Positions 1 through 7,965 of a stretch of 64,000 nucleotides of DNA are shown here, one piece after another (positions within the stretch are counted from its first letter, which is position 1; the number at the start of each line of letters is the position of its first letter). This stretch comes from Paenibacillus sp. 32352. Its GTDB lineage: Bacteria > Bacillota > Bacilli > Paenibacillales > NBRC-103111. The position numbers and the translations under genes were made by a program. A model generated the notes under the pieces. It did no database searches, was not told the origin of the DNA, and worked only from the letters and a program-made list of their open reading frames with translations. The stretch spans positions 124,001 through 188,000 of the forward strand of contig NZ_MZNT01000008.1 in NCBI RefSeq assembly GCF_002042965.1, given 5' to 3'.

Positions 1-2
1 TT

Positions 3-539
3 CTCGTACAGCAGGCTGAAGCTCTGACTCAACCGGGAGACATAATAGTCGATCTGTGCTGCGGTTCCGGAGCTGTAGGTGCGGTCCTGGCCGCCGGGAT
101 GGGGCGCATCGAATTGCACGCGGTTGATCTGGACCCTGCCGCCGTACAATGTGCCCGAAGGAATGTTCCGTTGGACAAGGGAGCTGTGTATGAGGGTGAC
201 CTCTACGGTCCGTTGCCTGCACGACTGCATCGCCGCGTCGATATGATCATAGCGAATGCACCCTACGTGCCTTCTGCGGCCATTTCCTTCATGCCGGCGG
301 AAGCCCGCGTCCACGAGGCAAGGATGGCGCTCGATGGAGGAGCGGATGGGCTCGATATCCAGCGAAGGATCATAGCGGAAGCCCTTGTCTGGCTCGCCAG
401 CGGGGGAGTACTATTAGTCGAAACTAGCGAGAGGCAGGCGCCGTTGACAGCCGGGCTTTTTGCTCAACATGGCTTGGAGCCGCAATGGGTTCATTCCGAA
501 GAGCTCGACGCTAATGTGATTATTGGCAGGCGATCCTAA
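3..539 (+). CDS. PrmC/HemK-like N5-glutamine methyltransferase, 5' truncated
   Basis: This is the 3' part of a SAM-dependent methyltransferase; the reading frame is open to the left edge of the window, so the start is missing. The glycine-rich SAM motif VDLCCGSGAVG lies in the first 30 visible residues. It is followed by an acidic strand end (HAVDLDP) and by NAPYVP, which corresponds to the NPPY catalytic motif of the HemK/PrmC family, with Ala in place of the first Pro. PrmC enzymes methylate the glutamine of the GGQ motif in release factors. A protein with NAPY rather than NPPY may be a paralogue with another substrate. About 178 codons are visible against roughly 280 for full-length members. 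The convergent regulator gene ends only 15 bp downstream. Confidence 0.8.
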   Translation, partial: LVQQAEALTQPGDIIVDLCCGSGAVGAVLAAGMGRIELHAVDLDPAAVQCARRNVPLDKGAVYEGDLYGPLPARLHRRVDMIIANAPYVPSAAISFMPAEARVHEARMALDGGADGLDIQRRIIAEALVWLASGGVLLVETSERQAPLTAGLFAQHGLEPQWVHSEELDANVIIGRRS

Positions 540-554
540 TCTATCCAGCTCAGC

Positions 555-1400
555 TCAACCGCCGTACCTGACCCGGCTGGGCGAAACCCCGTACTGTCTC
601 GTGAAGGCTCTCGTAAACGAAAACAAATCCGGATACCCCACAGTCAATGCAATCTCCGTAACCGATAGCGATGTCTGCTTGAGCAGCTGTGCCGCTTTGC
701 CGAGCCGGATATTTTGCAGGTATTTCACAGGCGGGATACCGACGTGTTCGGTGAATGTTTTGGAGAAATGCGTGCGATGGATGTTGACGTAGGCGGCGAT
801 ATCGTTGACGGTGATTGGCTCGGCGTAGCACGTATGGATGAAGTCCAGGCTTTTTCTCAGCCAAACATCCGGTGTACGCGGGGCCGGGGCCGGCTCCTGA
901 TCGGGAATGAGCTTGGAGAAAATACGGTACATAAGGCTGCTCCAGAGAACCAAATGCTTCTTGCTGAGGCTTTTGGGCAGGCGGATCATTTGGTGGAGGA
1001 TCGATTCCAGGTCGGGATCGACGACCTTGCGCTGGCAGGGCTGCTCGGGGGTGAACCCCGCCATCATCATTAAATCCGGCACTTGGCTGCCGTTAATAGC
1101 GAACCAGATCATTTTCAAGCGGTCGTCGGACGGCGCCACCCGATACGTATAGGACGTATGGGGGAACATGCAGAACATATCGCCCTTACCCAGCTCAACT
1201 TCGCTGCCGCCATAAAGAAATTGAAGTCGTCCTTCCCTTACAAAATGTATAGTATAATGTGCCTTCTGGCGCGGGCCGTTACTGTAGTCCGGCTTGGCGA
1301 TGTTATGTCCCATATGAAGGAGGAACAGGCCGCTGCCCATATCGAAGGAGTCGGTCTCATGAATCCATCTTTCGGCGTATTCGTGGGCGTATTCTTGCAT
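555..1400 (-). CDS. AraC-family transcriptional regulator
   Basis: This 281-residue regulator has two domains. The N-terminal cupin-like sensor covers about residues 20-150, including HYTIHFVREGRLQFLYGG and the following GKGDMFCMFPH. The C-terminal AraC double helix-turn-helix covers the last 100 residues, with VNDIAAYVNIHRTHFSKTF as the first HTH and SVTEIALTVGYPDLFSFTRA as the second. An in-frame GTG lies three codons upstream at 1409, but the ATG at 1400 has an AGGTGG ribosome binding site at good spacing and is preferred. The gene is divergent from the solute-binding protein gene at 1658. AraC regulators in this setting usually bind a sugar and activate the adjacent carbohydrate genes, so it probably controls the 1658-6512 module. 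The ligand is unknown. Confidence 0.88.
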   Translation of the reverse strand: MQEYAHEYAERWIHETDSFDMGSGLFLLHMGHNIAKPDYSNGPRQKAHYTIHFVREGRLQFLYGGSEVELGKGDMFCMFPHTSYTYRVAPSDDRLKMIWFAINGSQVPDLMMMAGFTPEQPCQRKVVDPDLESILHQMIRLPKSLSKKHLVLWSSLMYRIFSKLIPDQEPAPAPRTPDVWLRKSLDFIHTCYAEPITVNDIAAYVNIHRTHFSKTFTEHVGIPPVKYLQNIRLGKAAQLLKQTSLSVTEIALTVGYPDLFSFTRAFTRQYGVSPSRVRYGG

Positions 1401-1434
1401 GGATACCACCTGCCGTTTCGAGAATCATTCCATA

Positions 1435-1460
1435 TTGTAAGCGCTTCATATTCTTATAAT
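1435..1460 (+). promoter_or_regulatory. Possible -10 box with overlapping cre-like site
   Basis: A perfect TATAAT lies at 1455-1460 in the divergent intergenic region, with no convincing -35 at the expected distance. Just upstream, 1435-1448 reads TTGTAAGCGCTTCA. Its palindromic AAGCGCTT core resembles a CcpA cre site, but the 3' half does not match the consensus. A weak -35 would fit activation by the AraC regulator. The leader to the start at 1658 would be about 190 nt. The rest of 1401-1657 shows nothing else recognisable. Confidence 0.35.
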
Positions 1461-1657
1461 AGCTTACTTTCATTTTTTCCGAAAGCCCCTTATCCAAAAC
1501 TTCATATTCCCCTAACGAAGGAGTCCTGCCTTAACAATCGGTCAACATTACCCCTACAAATTGCCAAAAAATATCCTACCGTTTGTTATTCCTAACCGGT
1601 CTATTCATGACAGATAATGAGGACAGCAATTCACTTCTGGAAAGAGGAGACCGGTCC

Positions 1658-2938
1658 ATGAAGATAAAGCTCGCATTCGTTTGTGGAACCGCATTCACCC
1701 TGTTGGCCTTGGCGGCTTGCGGAGCACCGGAACCAGGCGCGAAGGAGGGCAACGGCTTAACAAAGCCCAAGGATCCCGACCCGGTGACTTTAAAGCTGTT
1801 TCCGTACAATCCGATGTCGGAGTCCGATTTTAACAAGCTGATCGCCGAGCCTGTGAAGAAGAAATATCCTTACATCACGGTCGAAATGTTGGCCAAAAAT
1901 GCGACGCAGTTCGAAAGCACGATAGCGGCCAAAGAGGATATGGATCTGATTCTTATGTGGAACGGCAATATTAACGGGAACAAGCAGTACGGCATCTTTG
2001 AGGATATGACGCCTTATGCCCGCAAGGCCGGCTTCGACTTCGGCCGGTTCGACCCCAAGGCTATGGAAACGATCAAGGAGCTGTCCGACAAGGGTGAAAT
2101 TTACGGGGTTCCTTACCAGATCCAGTTCTATGCGCTCTATTACAACAAAGATTTGTTCGACAAATTCGGGGTACCCTACCCCAAAGACGGCATGACATGG
2201 GAGGATACGGTGGAGCTTGCGCGCAAAATGTCCCGGACGCAGGATGGCGTTCAGTACAGCGGCTTTGACATGGATACGCTCTCCAGGTTGACGTACCCGT
2301 TATCTCTGGTCCCCGTGGACGGCAAGACCAACAAGGTGCTGGTGAACAGCGATGCTTACAAGAAAGCCTTCGACTTGGGCAAGCAGCTGTATTCGATTCC
2401 GGATAATCCGGGCAAACTCAGCACCGGCCGTTTTACGAAAGAGAAGACGCTCGCGATGGTGGGGACGGTCAATATGTTCGACCAGCTGGAGAAAACCCCC
2501 GATTTGAATTGGGATATGGTTCAATTCCCGAGCTACAAGGAGCTGCCGAATACGTACGGGATGTATGACCTGAATGTGGTCATGATGACCAGCACGAGTA
2601 AGCATAAGGACGATGCGATGAAGGTGATCGAGGTGTTCTTGTCCGATGAGGTGCAGAGCTTGAGCTCCAGCATGGGCAAGCTGTCCGCATTGTCCAATCC
2701 GGAGCTCCGCAAGGCGTTCGGAAGCGGCCTGCCGATGCTGAAGGGGAAAAATTTGCAGGGCATATTCAAGAGCAGCCCGGCTTACGCCCCGCCGTTCTCC
2801 ATCTACCATTCCAAAGGCAATGAAATATTGAAAAAGACATTCCTCGACTACATTGGAGATAAAAAGGACGTGAACACGGCCCTGCGGGAAGCGGAAGAAG
2901 AGCTTACCCGGTATATCCAGTCGCAGGGCACCAAATGA
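1658..2938 (+). CDS. Extracellular solute-binding lipoprotein of a carbohydrate ABC transporter
   Basis: This is a 426-residue family 1 solute-binding protein that would capture a sugar outside the membrane and deliver it to an ABC permease. The N-terminus MKIKLAFVCGTAFTLLALAACG is a type II signal peptide, with the lipobox LAAC giving a lipid-anchored cysteine. The start at 1658 is chosen because AGAGGAGA lies 7 nt upstream and the signal peptide begins there; the open frame extends upstream without a usable ribosome binding site. The central region (GEIYGVPYQIQFYALYYNKD) is typical of the family. No permease or ATPase gene lies nearby, so the transporter must be completed from elsewhere or the protein acts in sensing. 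It is followed within 20 bp by an isomerase gene. Confidence 0.88.
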   Translation: MKIKLAFVCGTAFTLLALAACGAPEPGAKEGNGLTKPKDPDPVTLKLFPYNPMSESDFNKLIAEPVKKKYPYITVEMLAKNATQFESTIAAKEDMDLILMWNGNINGNKQYGIFEDMTPYARKAGFDFGRFDPKAMETIKELSDKGEIYGVPYQIQFYALYYNKDLFDKFGVPYPKDGMTWEDTVELARKMSRTQDGVQYSGFDMDTLSRLTYPLSLVPVDGKTNKVLVNSDAYKKAFDLGKQLYSIPDNPGKLSTGRFTKEKTLAMVGTVNMFDQLEKTPDLNWDMVQFPSYKELPNTYGMYDLNVVMMTSTSKHKDDAMKVIEVFLSDEVQSLSSSMGKLSALSNPELRKAFGSGLPMLKGKNLQGIFKSSPAYAPPFSIYHSKGNEILKKTFLDYIGDKKDVNTALREAEEELTRYIQSQGTK

Positions 2939-2957
2939 TGGGGAGGCCAACGAGAGC

Positions 2958-3839
2958 ATGAAGATTTCTACATCATTAAATGTATTCGGGACCGACTATG
3001 AGCGGGCGATTCCCGTATGCAAGGCGGCGGGCTTCGAGGCGCTGGATTTCAACTATTGGGATCATCAGAAGGATGTGCTGACCAAGACGCGGGAGGAGGA
3101 GGAGGCCTGGGCGCATCATATTCGCGAAATAGCGGATGAGAACGGCATACGGTTTACCCAAATGCACGGGCCGGTGCACGGGCGGTTGTTCCAGCAAATG
3201 GTGCCGGGTTTGGATATTGAATCGTTCCTGGAGCTTGCTGTCCGTTCGATAAAGACGGCGTCTATTCTCGGAGTGCCCTGGGTTGTACTCCATTCCAGCG
3301 GGGTCTCCGTCCAAGGGGAGCCTCATCATGAGGCCAAGGAGTTTAATGTGAGGTTCTTCCGAAGGCTCTTTCCGGTGATGGAGCAGACGGGTGTCGGTAT
3401 CGCCCTGGAAAATTTCTATGATCGTCCGGCGCGCCCTCATACCGTTCGAAGAACGTATTGCGCTTTATTCGATGAGCTTATAGAGCTGATCGATGCGCTG
3501 GATCATCCGCTGGTCGGGGGATGTCTCGATACGGGACACGCGCATGAGCAGGGAATCCATCCGAACGAAATCCGCAAATTCGGCCACAGGCTCAAGGCGA
3601 CTCATATTAACGATAACGATGGCGTACAGGATCAGCATCTGCTTCCTTACCAAGGCTCCATCGATTGGACGGCGGTCATGTCGGCCCTCGATGCCATTAA
3701 TTATAGGGGGGATTTCACTTATGAGACCCACCAGTCGATTCGCGTGCTGCCGAATGCCTTGCGGGAAGAGGGCTTGCGCTACGCCGTTGCGCTGGGGCAC
3801 TATCTGGTCGGATTGAAAGGGGAATCCAAGGAAGCATGA
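2958..3839 (+). CDS. Sugar phosphate isomerase/epimerase family TIM-barrel protein
   Basis: This is a 293-residue protein of the xylose-isomerase-like TIM-barrel (AP endonuclease 2) superfamily, whose members isomerise or epimerise sugars or cleave related substrates using a divalent metal. Candidate metal ligands sit in the usual places: the E of ALENFYD near residue 155, the D and H of LDTGHAHEQG near 195, THINDND near 215, and the E of YETHQSIR near 255. The gene starts with ATG after a GGGGAGG site and ends in an ATGA overlap with the next gene, so it is co-translated with the HAD phosphatase. The context suggests catabolism of the sugar bound by the upstream lipoprotein. The substrate cannot be read from the sequence. 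Confidence 0.82.
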   Translation: MKISTSLNVFGTDYERAIPVCKAAGFEALDFNYWDHQKDVLTKTREEEEAWAHHIREIADENGIRFTQMHGPVHGRLFQQMVPGLDIESFLELAVRSIKTASILGVPWVVLHSSGVSVQGEPHHEAKEFNVRFFRRLFPVMEQTGVGIALENFYDRPARPHTVRRTYCALFDELIELIDALDHPLVGGCLDTGHAHEQGIHPNEIRKFGHRLKATHINDNDGVQDQHLLPYQGSIDWTAVMSALDAINYRGDFTYETHQSIRVLPNALREEGLRYAVALGHYLVGLKGESKEA

Positions 3840-4645
3840 AGCTGATTGCCGTAGATCTGGACGGGACGCTGCTTGGAGGGACTTCCGGTAGGTATGGCTT
3901 CAAGCCATCCGGTGTGGAGGCTTTACGTCGGGCGGCAGCCCGGCAAATACGCATCGCGATTGTAACGGGCAGGGACATGACGTTCATTCTGAAGCTGCTT
4001 GAGCGAGAAGGCATTGAACCGGAACAGGAGGGCTGGCCTCATGTGATCATCTCTGAGGAGCGCCTGATCCATTTCCTTGACAGCCAAGGCAAGTATGCGG
4101 CGGAGACGGAGTGGAACGATGAGGTGGAGCGGGTCGAACGCTCGCATTTCGTCGATGTGATTTCCGGTATCTCCGCTTTGCTCGAGGGCAAGCTGTTGCA
4201 GATTGATGCTGCCTCAAAACGGTGCGAGGAGGAGAAGGAAGCAGGAAGAGGCTTCGTAGAGGTGCTGTTCAGCAGCGCCGATACAGCCAGGGCGGGGGAG
4301 GCGGTTATGGCCGACTGGCTGCAGCGAAGCGGCCTGCCTTACTACGCGGTGCGTAATGTTGCAGGAGTGTGCGTCCGGCATTCGACAGTAGGCAAAGGTC
4401 CTGTATTGGCGCAAGCGTGCCGCACGCTTGGAGTTCCTCCGGAGCAGGCGCTTGTCATAGGGGACAGCTGCAATGATCTGTCCATGCTTGACGGCGGCTT
4501 CGGATTCATCGCTGCTGCTCCCGGCAATGCCGAGGAGGAGGTGAAGGCCCGCCTTCAAGCGGCACACGGTTATTTGGCTGCAGGCAGCTATGGAGACGGC
4601 GTGGCGGAAGCGGTCTGCCGTGTCCTTGGCGGGCCGCCAAAGTAA
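3836..4645 (+). CDS. HAD-superfamily phosphatase, Cof type IIB
   Basis: This is a 269-residue haloacid dehalogenase-like hydrolase. The nucleophile motif AVDLDGTLLGG is at residues 5-15, motif II is IVTGRD, and motif IV is GDSCNDLSML near residue 210. The Cof/IIB cap domain fills the middle, and a conserved lysine is in VGKGPVL just before motif IV. Such enzymes dephosphorylate sugar phosphates or other small phosphoesters in the cytoplasm. The start codon overlaps the stop of the preceding isomerase gene (ATGA), so the two are translationally coupled and probably act in one short sugar-phosphate pathway. Confidence 0.88.
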   Translation: MKLIAVDLDGTLLGGTSGRYGFKPSGVEALRRAAARQIRIAIVTGRDMTFILKLLEREGIEPEQEGWPHVIISEERLIHFLDSQGKYAAETEWNDEVERVERSHFVDVISGISALLEGKLLQIDAASKRCEEEKEAGRGFVEVLFSSADTARAGEAVMADWLQRSGLPYYAVRNVAGVCVRHSTVGKGPVLAQACRTLGVPPEQALVIGDSCNDLSMLDGGFGFIAAAPGNAEEEVKARLQAAHGYLAAGSYGDGVAEAVCRVLGGPPK

Positions 4646-4691
4646 CCCTGCTTTTTGACGATTCCATTAACCAATCACAGGAGGGATCATG

Positions 4692-6512
4692 ATGGACAAG
4701 AACAAAGAGTCGGAAGACAAGGACAAAAGATTAAGCCGCAGGGAGATACTGACGGCTATCGGAATGACGGGCGCTGCCGCCATGACCGGAGTACTCTTAA
4801 ACAATGGCGTAGCTAACGCTCTGAGCGGCGGCCAGACTTCCGTTACGGATGCGGTATACAAAACCGGCACCGGAGCTCAGCTCCTCAGTACTGTCGATGC
4901 GGATGATGTAGCCTTCCTACAGGCGGCGGGCATGAGCACGCGAACGGCCGGGGACAAGCTGCGCGAGTGGGTCAGCGTCAAGGATTTTGGGGCCGTGGGC
5001 AACGGCACCACCGACGATTCGGCTGCCTTCCAGGCCGCGATTGCTTACGCCGAGAGCCAGGCCGTCACGAACCCGGCCCCCGGGGCTTCGGGAAGCAAGC
5101 TAGGCCGGGTCAGCCTGTTCCTACCACCGGGCTCCTACCTCATAACCCAACCGGAATCGCTGCTGCGAAGCAGCTATACGACGAGTACGGTCGGCTTGCA
5201 CATCCAGGGCGCCGGAGCAGGCACTACCCAGGTCATCTACAGCCCTGCGGCGGCCGGGACGTATTTGGCCCACAACAATAACGCCTGGCAGTTCTGCTCG
5301 ATCTCCGATATAGAGTTTTATTCGACCAGCACAAGCAATCATTTTATGCGCTCCTACTCGACCGGGCAGCCTCAGAGCTGGTCGTTCGAACGGATCCGCT
5401 TCCGCGGAAGCTGGGGATATACGTTCCACCTGGAGGGGACGGACACGAACAGCGAGATGAACTGGCGTGAAGTGGATTGGGCGGGGAGCTGCTTGAAAGG
5501 CGTCTATGTCCCTTCGTCCGGAGGGTCGGACCAGTTCCTGAACTATAACTTCTACTCCTGCAATTTCGAGGTACAGGAGGGGGATTTCCTCCAGTTTGAG
5601 AAAGGCGGCAATATTACCGTCTGGGGCGGAAGCTACATCCATATCGGGGCTAATGCGGGCACGTTCTTCAAGCTGCTCGGGGCTACGCATTCCTATGGAG
5701 TGGAACGCTTTCTGTGCATCGGCTCCAGAATGGAGCACCGTAACGCCAACAGCAAGCTGATTTACTGCGAGTGGAGCGCGGGAATCGTGTCCTTCATCAA
5801 TGTCGATACGTCGAGCTCTGTGCCGTTACGCGCAGCGACAGAGCTGGTCGCCACGTTCTACAGCAATAACACCAAAATGCCTGTCATCAAATTCGATAAC
5901 TGCCGCCTGCTCGGCAAGCACGAATATATGTACAGGGTGAACAGCTTCCAATATCCGCACAATATTGTCTATGCCAACTGTGAGATTAATCAGCATACGA
6001 GCCCGTCGGATTTTATCGTGTTTACGGCGGAAGGCGGCAACGCGAATCAGGGCGGGACGCCGACGATTCATTTTACGAATACGAGGGGCCAGGGAGATCC
6101 TTCCCGCAAATCCTGGGAATGCGACTACGGATTCCAGAAGAGCTCGTTCGGCATCACCAAAAGAACCGCCATTTCGGTCAAACGGGCCGACGGCAAATTC
6201 CCTTATTCGGCCTCTACGACCGTCGGGTTCTATGTGCCGATGAACGCACGCATCGTGAACATTTTCCTGCAATCGCCTGCCGGTGCGGTCACCTCTACAG
6301 GGGCGGCGACCTTTACGGTACAGACGACGGAAGCGACGCCGACGGTATTGGCTACGTTGACGGCACCGAACCATTCGCAGGGGTTCCTGCTGAAGCAGGA
6401 TTTGTATTTCCGCTGCGATACGGCCGAGAAATGCAGCCTTCAGCTGGTGGCCGGCTCCAATGTGACCCAGGCGAACCCGGAGGCGGAATGTATTGTGGAG
6501 TATATCGGGTAG
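4692..6512 (+). CDS. Tat-exported right-handed beta-helix protein (pectate-lyase/GH28-like)
   Basis: This is a 606-residue exported protein. The N-terminus has a twin-arginine signal: SRREILTAIGMTGAAAMTG after a basic start, then a hydrophobic stretch. From about residue 95 the sequence VKDFGAVGNGTTDDSAAFQ is the hallmark opening of the pectate-lyase-3/GH28-related beta-helix fold found in polygalacturonases and phage tail spikes. The C-terminal 110 residues look like a beta-sandwich. An ATG at 4689 is also possible, but 4692 has better spacing from AGGAGGG. The GH28 catalytic aspartate set is not obvious, so the protein could be a lyase, a hydrolase or a non-catalytic polysaccharide binder. 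A terminator follows. Confidence 0.75.
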   Translation: MDKNKESEDKDKRLSRREILTAIGMTGAAAMTGVLLNNGVANALSGGQTSVTDAVYKTGTGAQLLSTVDADDVAFLQAAGMSTRTAGDKLREWVSVKDFGAVGNGTTDDSAAFQAAIAYAESQAVTNPAPGASGSKLGRVSLFLPPGSYLITQPESLLRSSYTTSTVGLHIQGAGAGTTQVIYSPAAAGTYLAHNNNAWQFCSISDIEFYSTSTSNHFMRSYSTGQPQSWSFERIRFRGSWGYTFHLEGTDTNSEMNWREVDWAGSCLKGVYVPSSGGSDQFLNYNFYSCNFEVQEGDFLQFEKGGNITVWGGSYIHIGANAGTFFKLLGATHSYGVERFLCIGSRMEHRNANSKLIYCEWSAGIVSFINVDTSSSVPLRAATELVATFYSNNTKMPVIKFDNCRLLGKHEYMYRVNSFQYPHNIVYANCEINQHTSPSDFIVFTAEGGNANQGGTPTIHFTNTRGQGDPSRKSWECDYGFQKSSFGITKRTAISVKRADGKFPYSASTTVGFYVPMNARIVNIFLQSPAGAVTSTGAATFTVQTTEATPTVLATLTAPNHSQGFLLKQDLYFRCDTAEKCSLQLVAGSNVTQANPEAECIVEYIG

Positions 6513-6566
6513 GCACATGCTGGGCTAAGCCGTCTTATCCGGATTATTTGAATGAAGAACGAATCG

Positions 6567-6598
6567 AAGCACTTGCCGCAAGGGCAGGTGCTTTTTTT
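6567..6598 (+). terminator. Rho-independent terminator
   Basis: AAGCACTTGCC and GGCAGGTGCTT form an 11-bp stem with one G-T pair around a short loop, followed by seven T. It closes the 1658-6512 unit. Between it and 6760 there is only a 27-codon open frame without a good ribosome binding site. Confidence 0.85.
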
Positions 6599-6759
6599 GC
6601 CATATCGGATGTCTATAATCGCGCTGGAAATAGGTTTCTGGTGCTTATGAATACGGATGCCATCTTCTGCTTTGACGAGGATACGGATGAAATCGTCGGA
6701 GCTCTCGGGTTTATATTCGGCAGACGATAGATTCGTTTCGGCTTTTTTATTTCTAGGCC

Positions 6760-7176
6760 TTACGGGAGCTTGTACTCCAAATCAGAGTTATAGGATGTAA
6801 TGGCCCATCCGCCATCCTGCTTAGCCAATAGAATCGTATCGGTGTTGCGGTGCTCCTTACCTTCTCTAAGGCTGGTTACCGTAATGACAGCTTGCTTCTC
6901 GGAGCTGGAAACGCTGCGAATGGTCTGTATGTGGTAGCTTTTCACGTCCCCATACCAGTGCCTGATGTTAATGACCATCTGGGGATTTCGGTCAAAGATC
7001 AGCGGTGAGATCATGGAGTAATCCTTGGTTTGAAACGCTTGATAAAACTGGTCGAGGATATATCTTTGCGGGCTGTTCCACTTGGCATTAGGGCTGGCGT
7101 ACACGAAGTAATACAGCAGTGCCGATAGTAAAGCGAAAGCCATAACGGATAGGATGAGCTTCTTTACAGCAGACAT
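6760..7176 (-). CDS. Small membrane-anchored or secreted protein of unknown function
   Basis: This 138-residue protein starts with a hydrophobic segment (residues 5-27, VKKLILSVMAFALLSALLYY), so the rest lies outside the membrane. The remaining 110 residues have the size and alternating pattern of an NTF2-like or DUF4829-type fold (YILDQFYQAFQTKDY, then strands ending in GGWAITSYNSDLEYKLP). That fold assignment is a guess. The start has TGGAGG 9 nt upstream. It is the last of three minus-strand envelope genes and lies 24 bp after the stop of the gene at 7201, so the two are probably co-transcribed. Confidence 0.6.
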   Translation of the reverse strand: MSAVKKLILSVMAFALLSALLYYFVYASPNAKWNSPQRYILDQFYQAFQTKDYSMISPLIFDRNPQMVINIRHWYGDVKSYHIQTIRSVSSSEKQAVITVTSLREGKEHRNTDTILLAKQDGGWAITSYNSDLEYKLP

Positions 7177-7200
7177 GATCGCTTTCCTCCAGAGACACTT

Positions 7201-7809
7201 TTATAGTGTATGATCGATATGATGGTTAATCCAAGCTTGAATTTCCTCCGCTTCCTGATGCTCCTTCATGGCGAATGATGCGCCGAATCGGTCTTTTCCC
7301 TTCAGATTTTCTTGTCCGTTAGCCAGCACATAGAAATCCAGATCGTGAACAATGCGGTGAGCCCGCAGGACGGCATCCAGACTTTGATCCAACCGATCAT
7401 TCTCTTTAGCATACCGGATAAGCTTGGAAACATTTCTTAAGTCCGTTTGAATGTCACGGTCGGTAACGATCTCAGCCATTTTGTCGTAAAGGGCGTGCTG
7501 CATGAAATGGTACTCCGTGTAATTGGCCCATTGGCCGAGATTCATTTCCTCATAATGCTTCCAGCCGGTGATTTCATTGAGATGAGCATGTGCGGTCGTC
7601 AGCTCTCTCTTCACATCGGACTTCGTCGTTATCTTGGAGAGAAACCGATCGAACGGTGCTTGAGATGGCGCTGTCACCATCGGGTCTGTAGCGGGGGGAT
7701 CCGCTCCCTTATGAATGAAGGTCCCGATACCCATGAGCAGCGCCAGGATGCCAACCGATACGGCAAGCAGGATCAGCCTGAATCTCATTGAGGGGATATG
7801 CGTCTTCAT
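7201..7809 (-). CDS. Single-pass membrane protein of unknown function
   Basis: This 202-residue protein has one N-terminal membrane segment (RLILLAVSVGILALLMGIG, residues 10-28) and a polar, mostly helical external domain rich in charged residues. The start at 7809 is preferred because AAAGGAGAG lies 7 nt upstream. An in-frame ATG at 7866 would add 19 non-hydrophobic residues before the segment and has only a distant GGGGG. No family is recognised. It sits between a repeat-containing exported protein upstream and a small envelope protein downstream on the same strand. Confidence 0.6.
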   Translation of the reverse strand: MKTHIPSMRFRLILLAVSVGILALLMGIGTFIHKGADPPATDPMVTAPSQAPFDRFLSKITTKSDVKRELTTAHAHLNEITGWKHYEEMNLGQWANYTEYHFMQHALYDKMAEIVTDRDIQTDLRNVSKLIRYAKENDRLDQSLDAVLRAHRIVHDLDFYVLANGQENLKGKDRFGASFAMKEHQEAEEIQAWINHHIDHTL

Positions 7810-7899
7810 GCAACGACTCTCCTTTGCTATTTCAAACTCCTGATCCTCGATAGTAAAAAATTCCATTTATATAGACTCCCCCTTAATGGAAAAAGTTGC

Positions 7900-7944
7900 A
7901 AAAAAACAAGAGCTCACCTCCACAAATGGAGGCAAGCCCTCTTG
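7900..7944 (-). terminator. Rho-independent terminator of the gene at 7966
   Basis: Read on the minus strand, CAAGAG and CCTCCA pair with TGGAGG and CTCTTG around a TTTG loop, with an internal mismatch, and a run of seven T follows. It separates the 7966-9216 gene from the two downstream minus-strand genes. Confidence 0.8.
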
Positions 7945-7965
7945 ATATTTCACTGACTAGATGCC

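Noticed and set aside
6648..6730. 27-codon open frame after the terminator at 6567
   Set aside because: It is short, lacks a good ribosome binding site and its product resembles nothing known.
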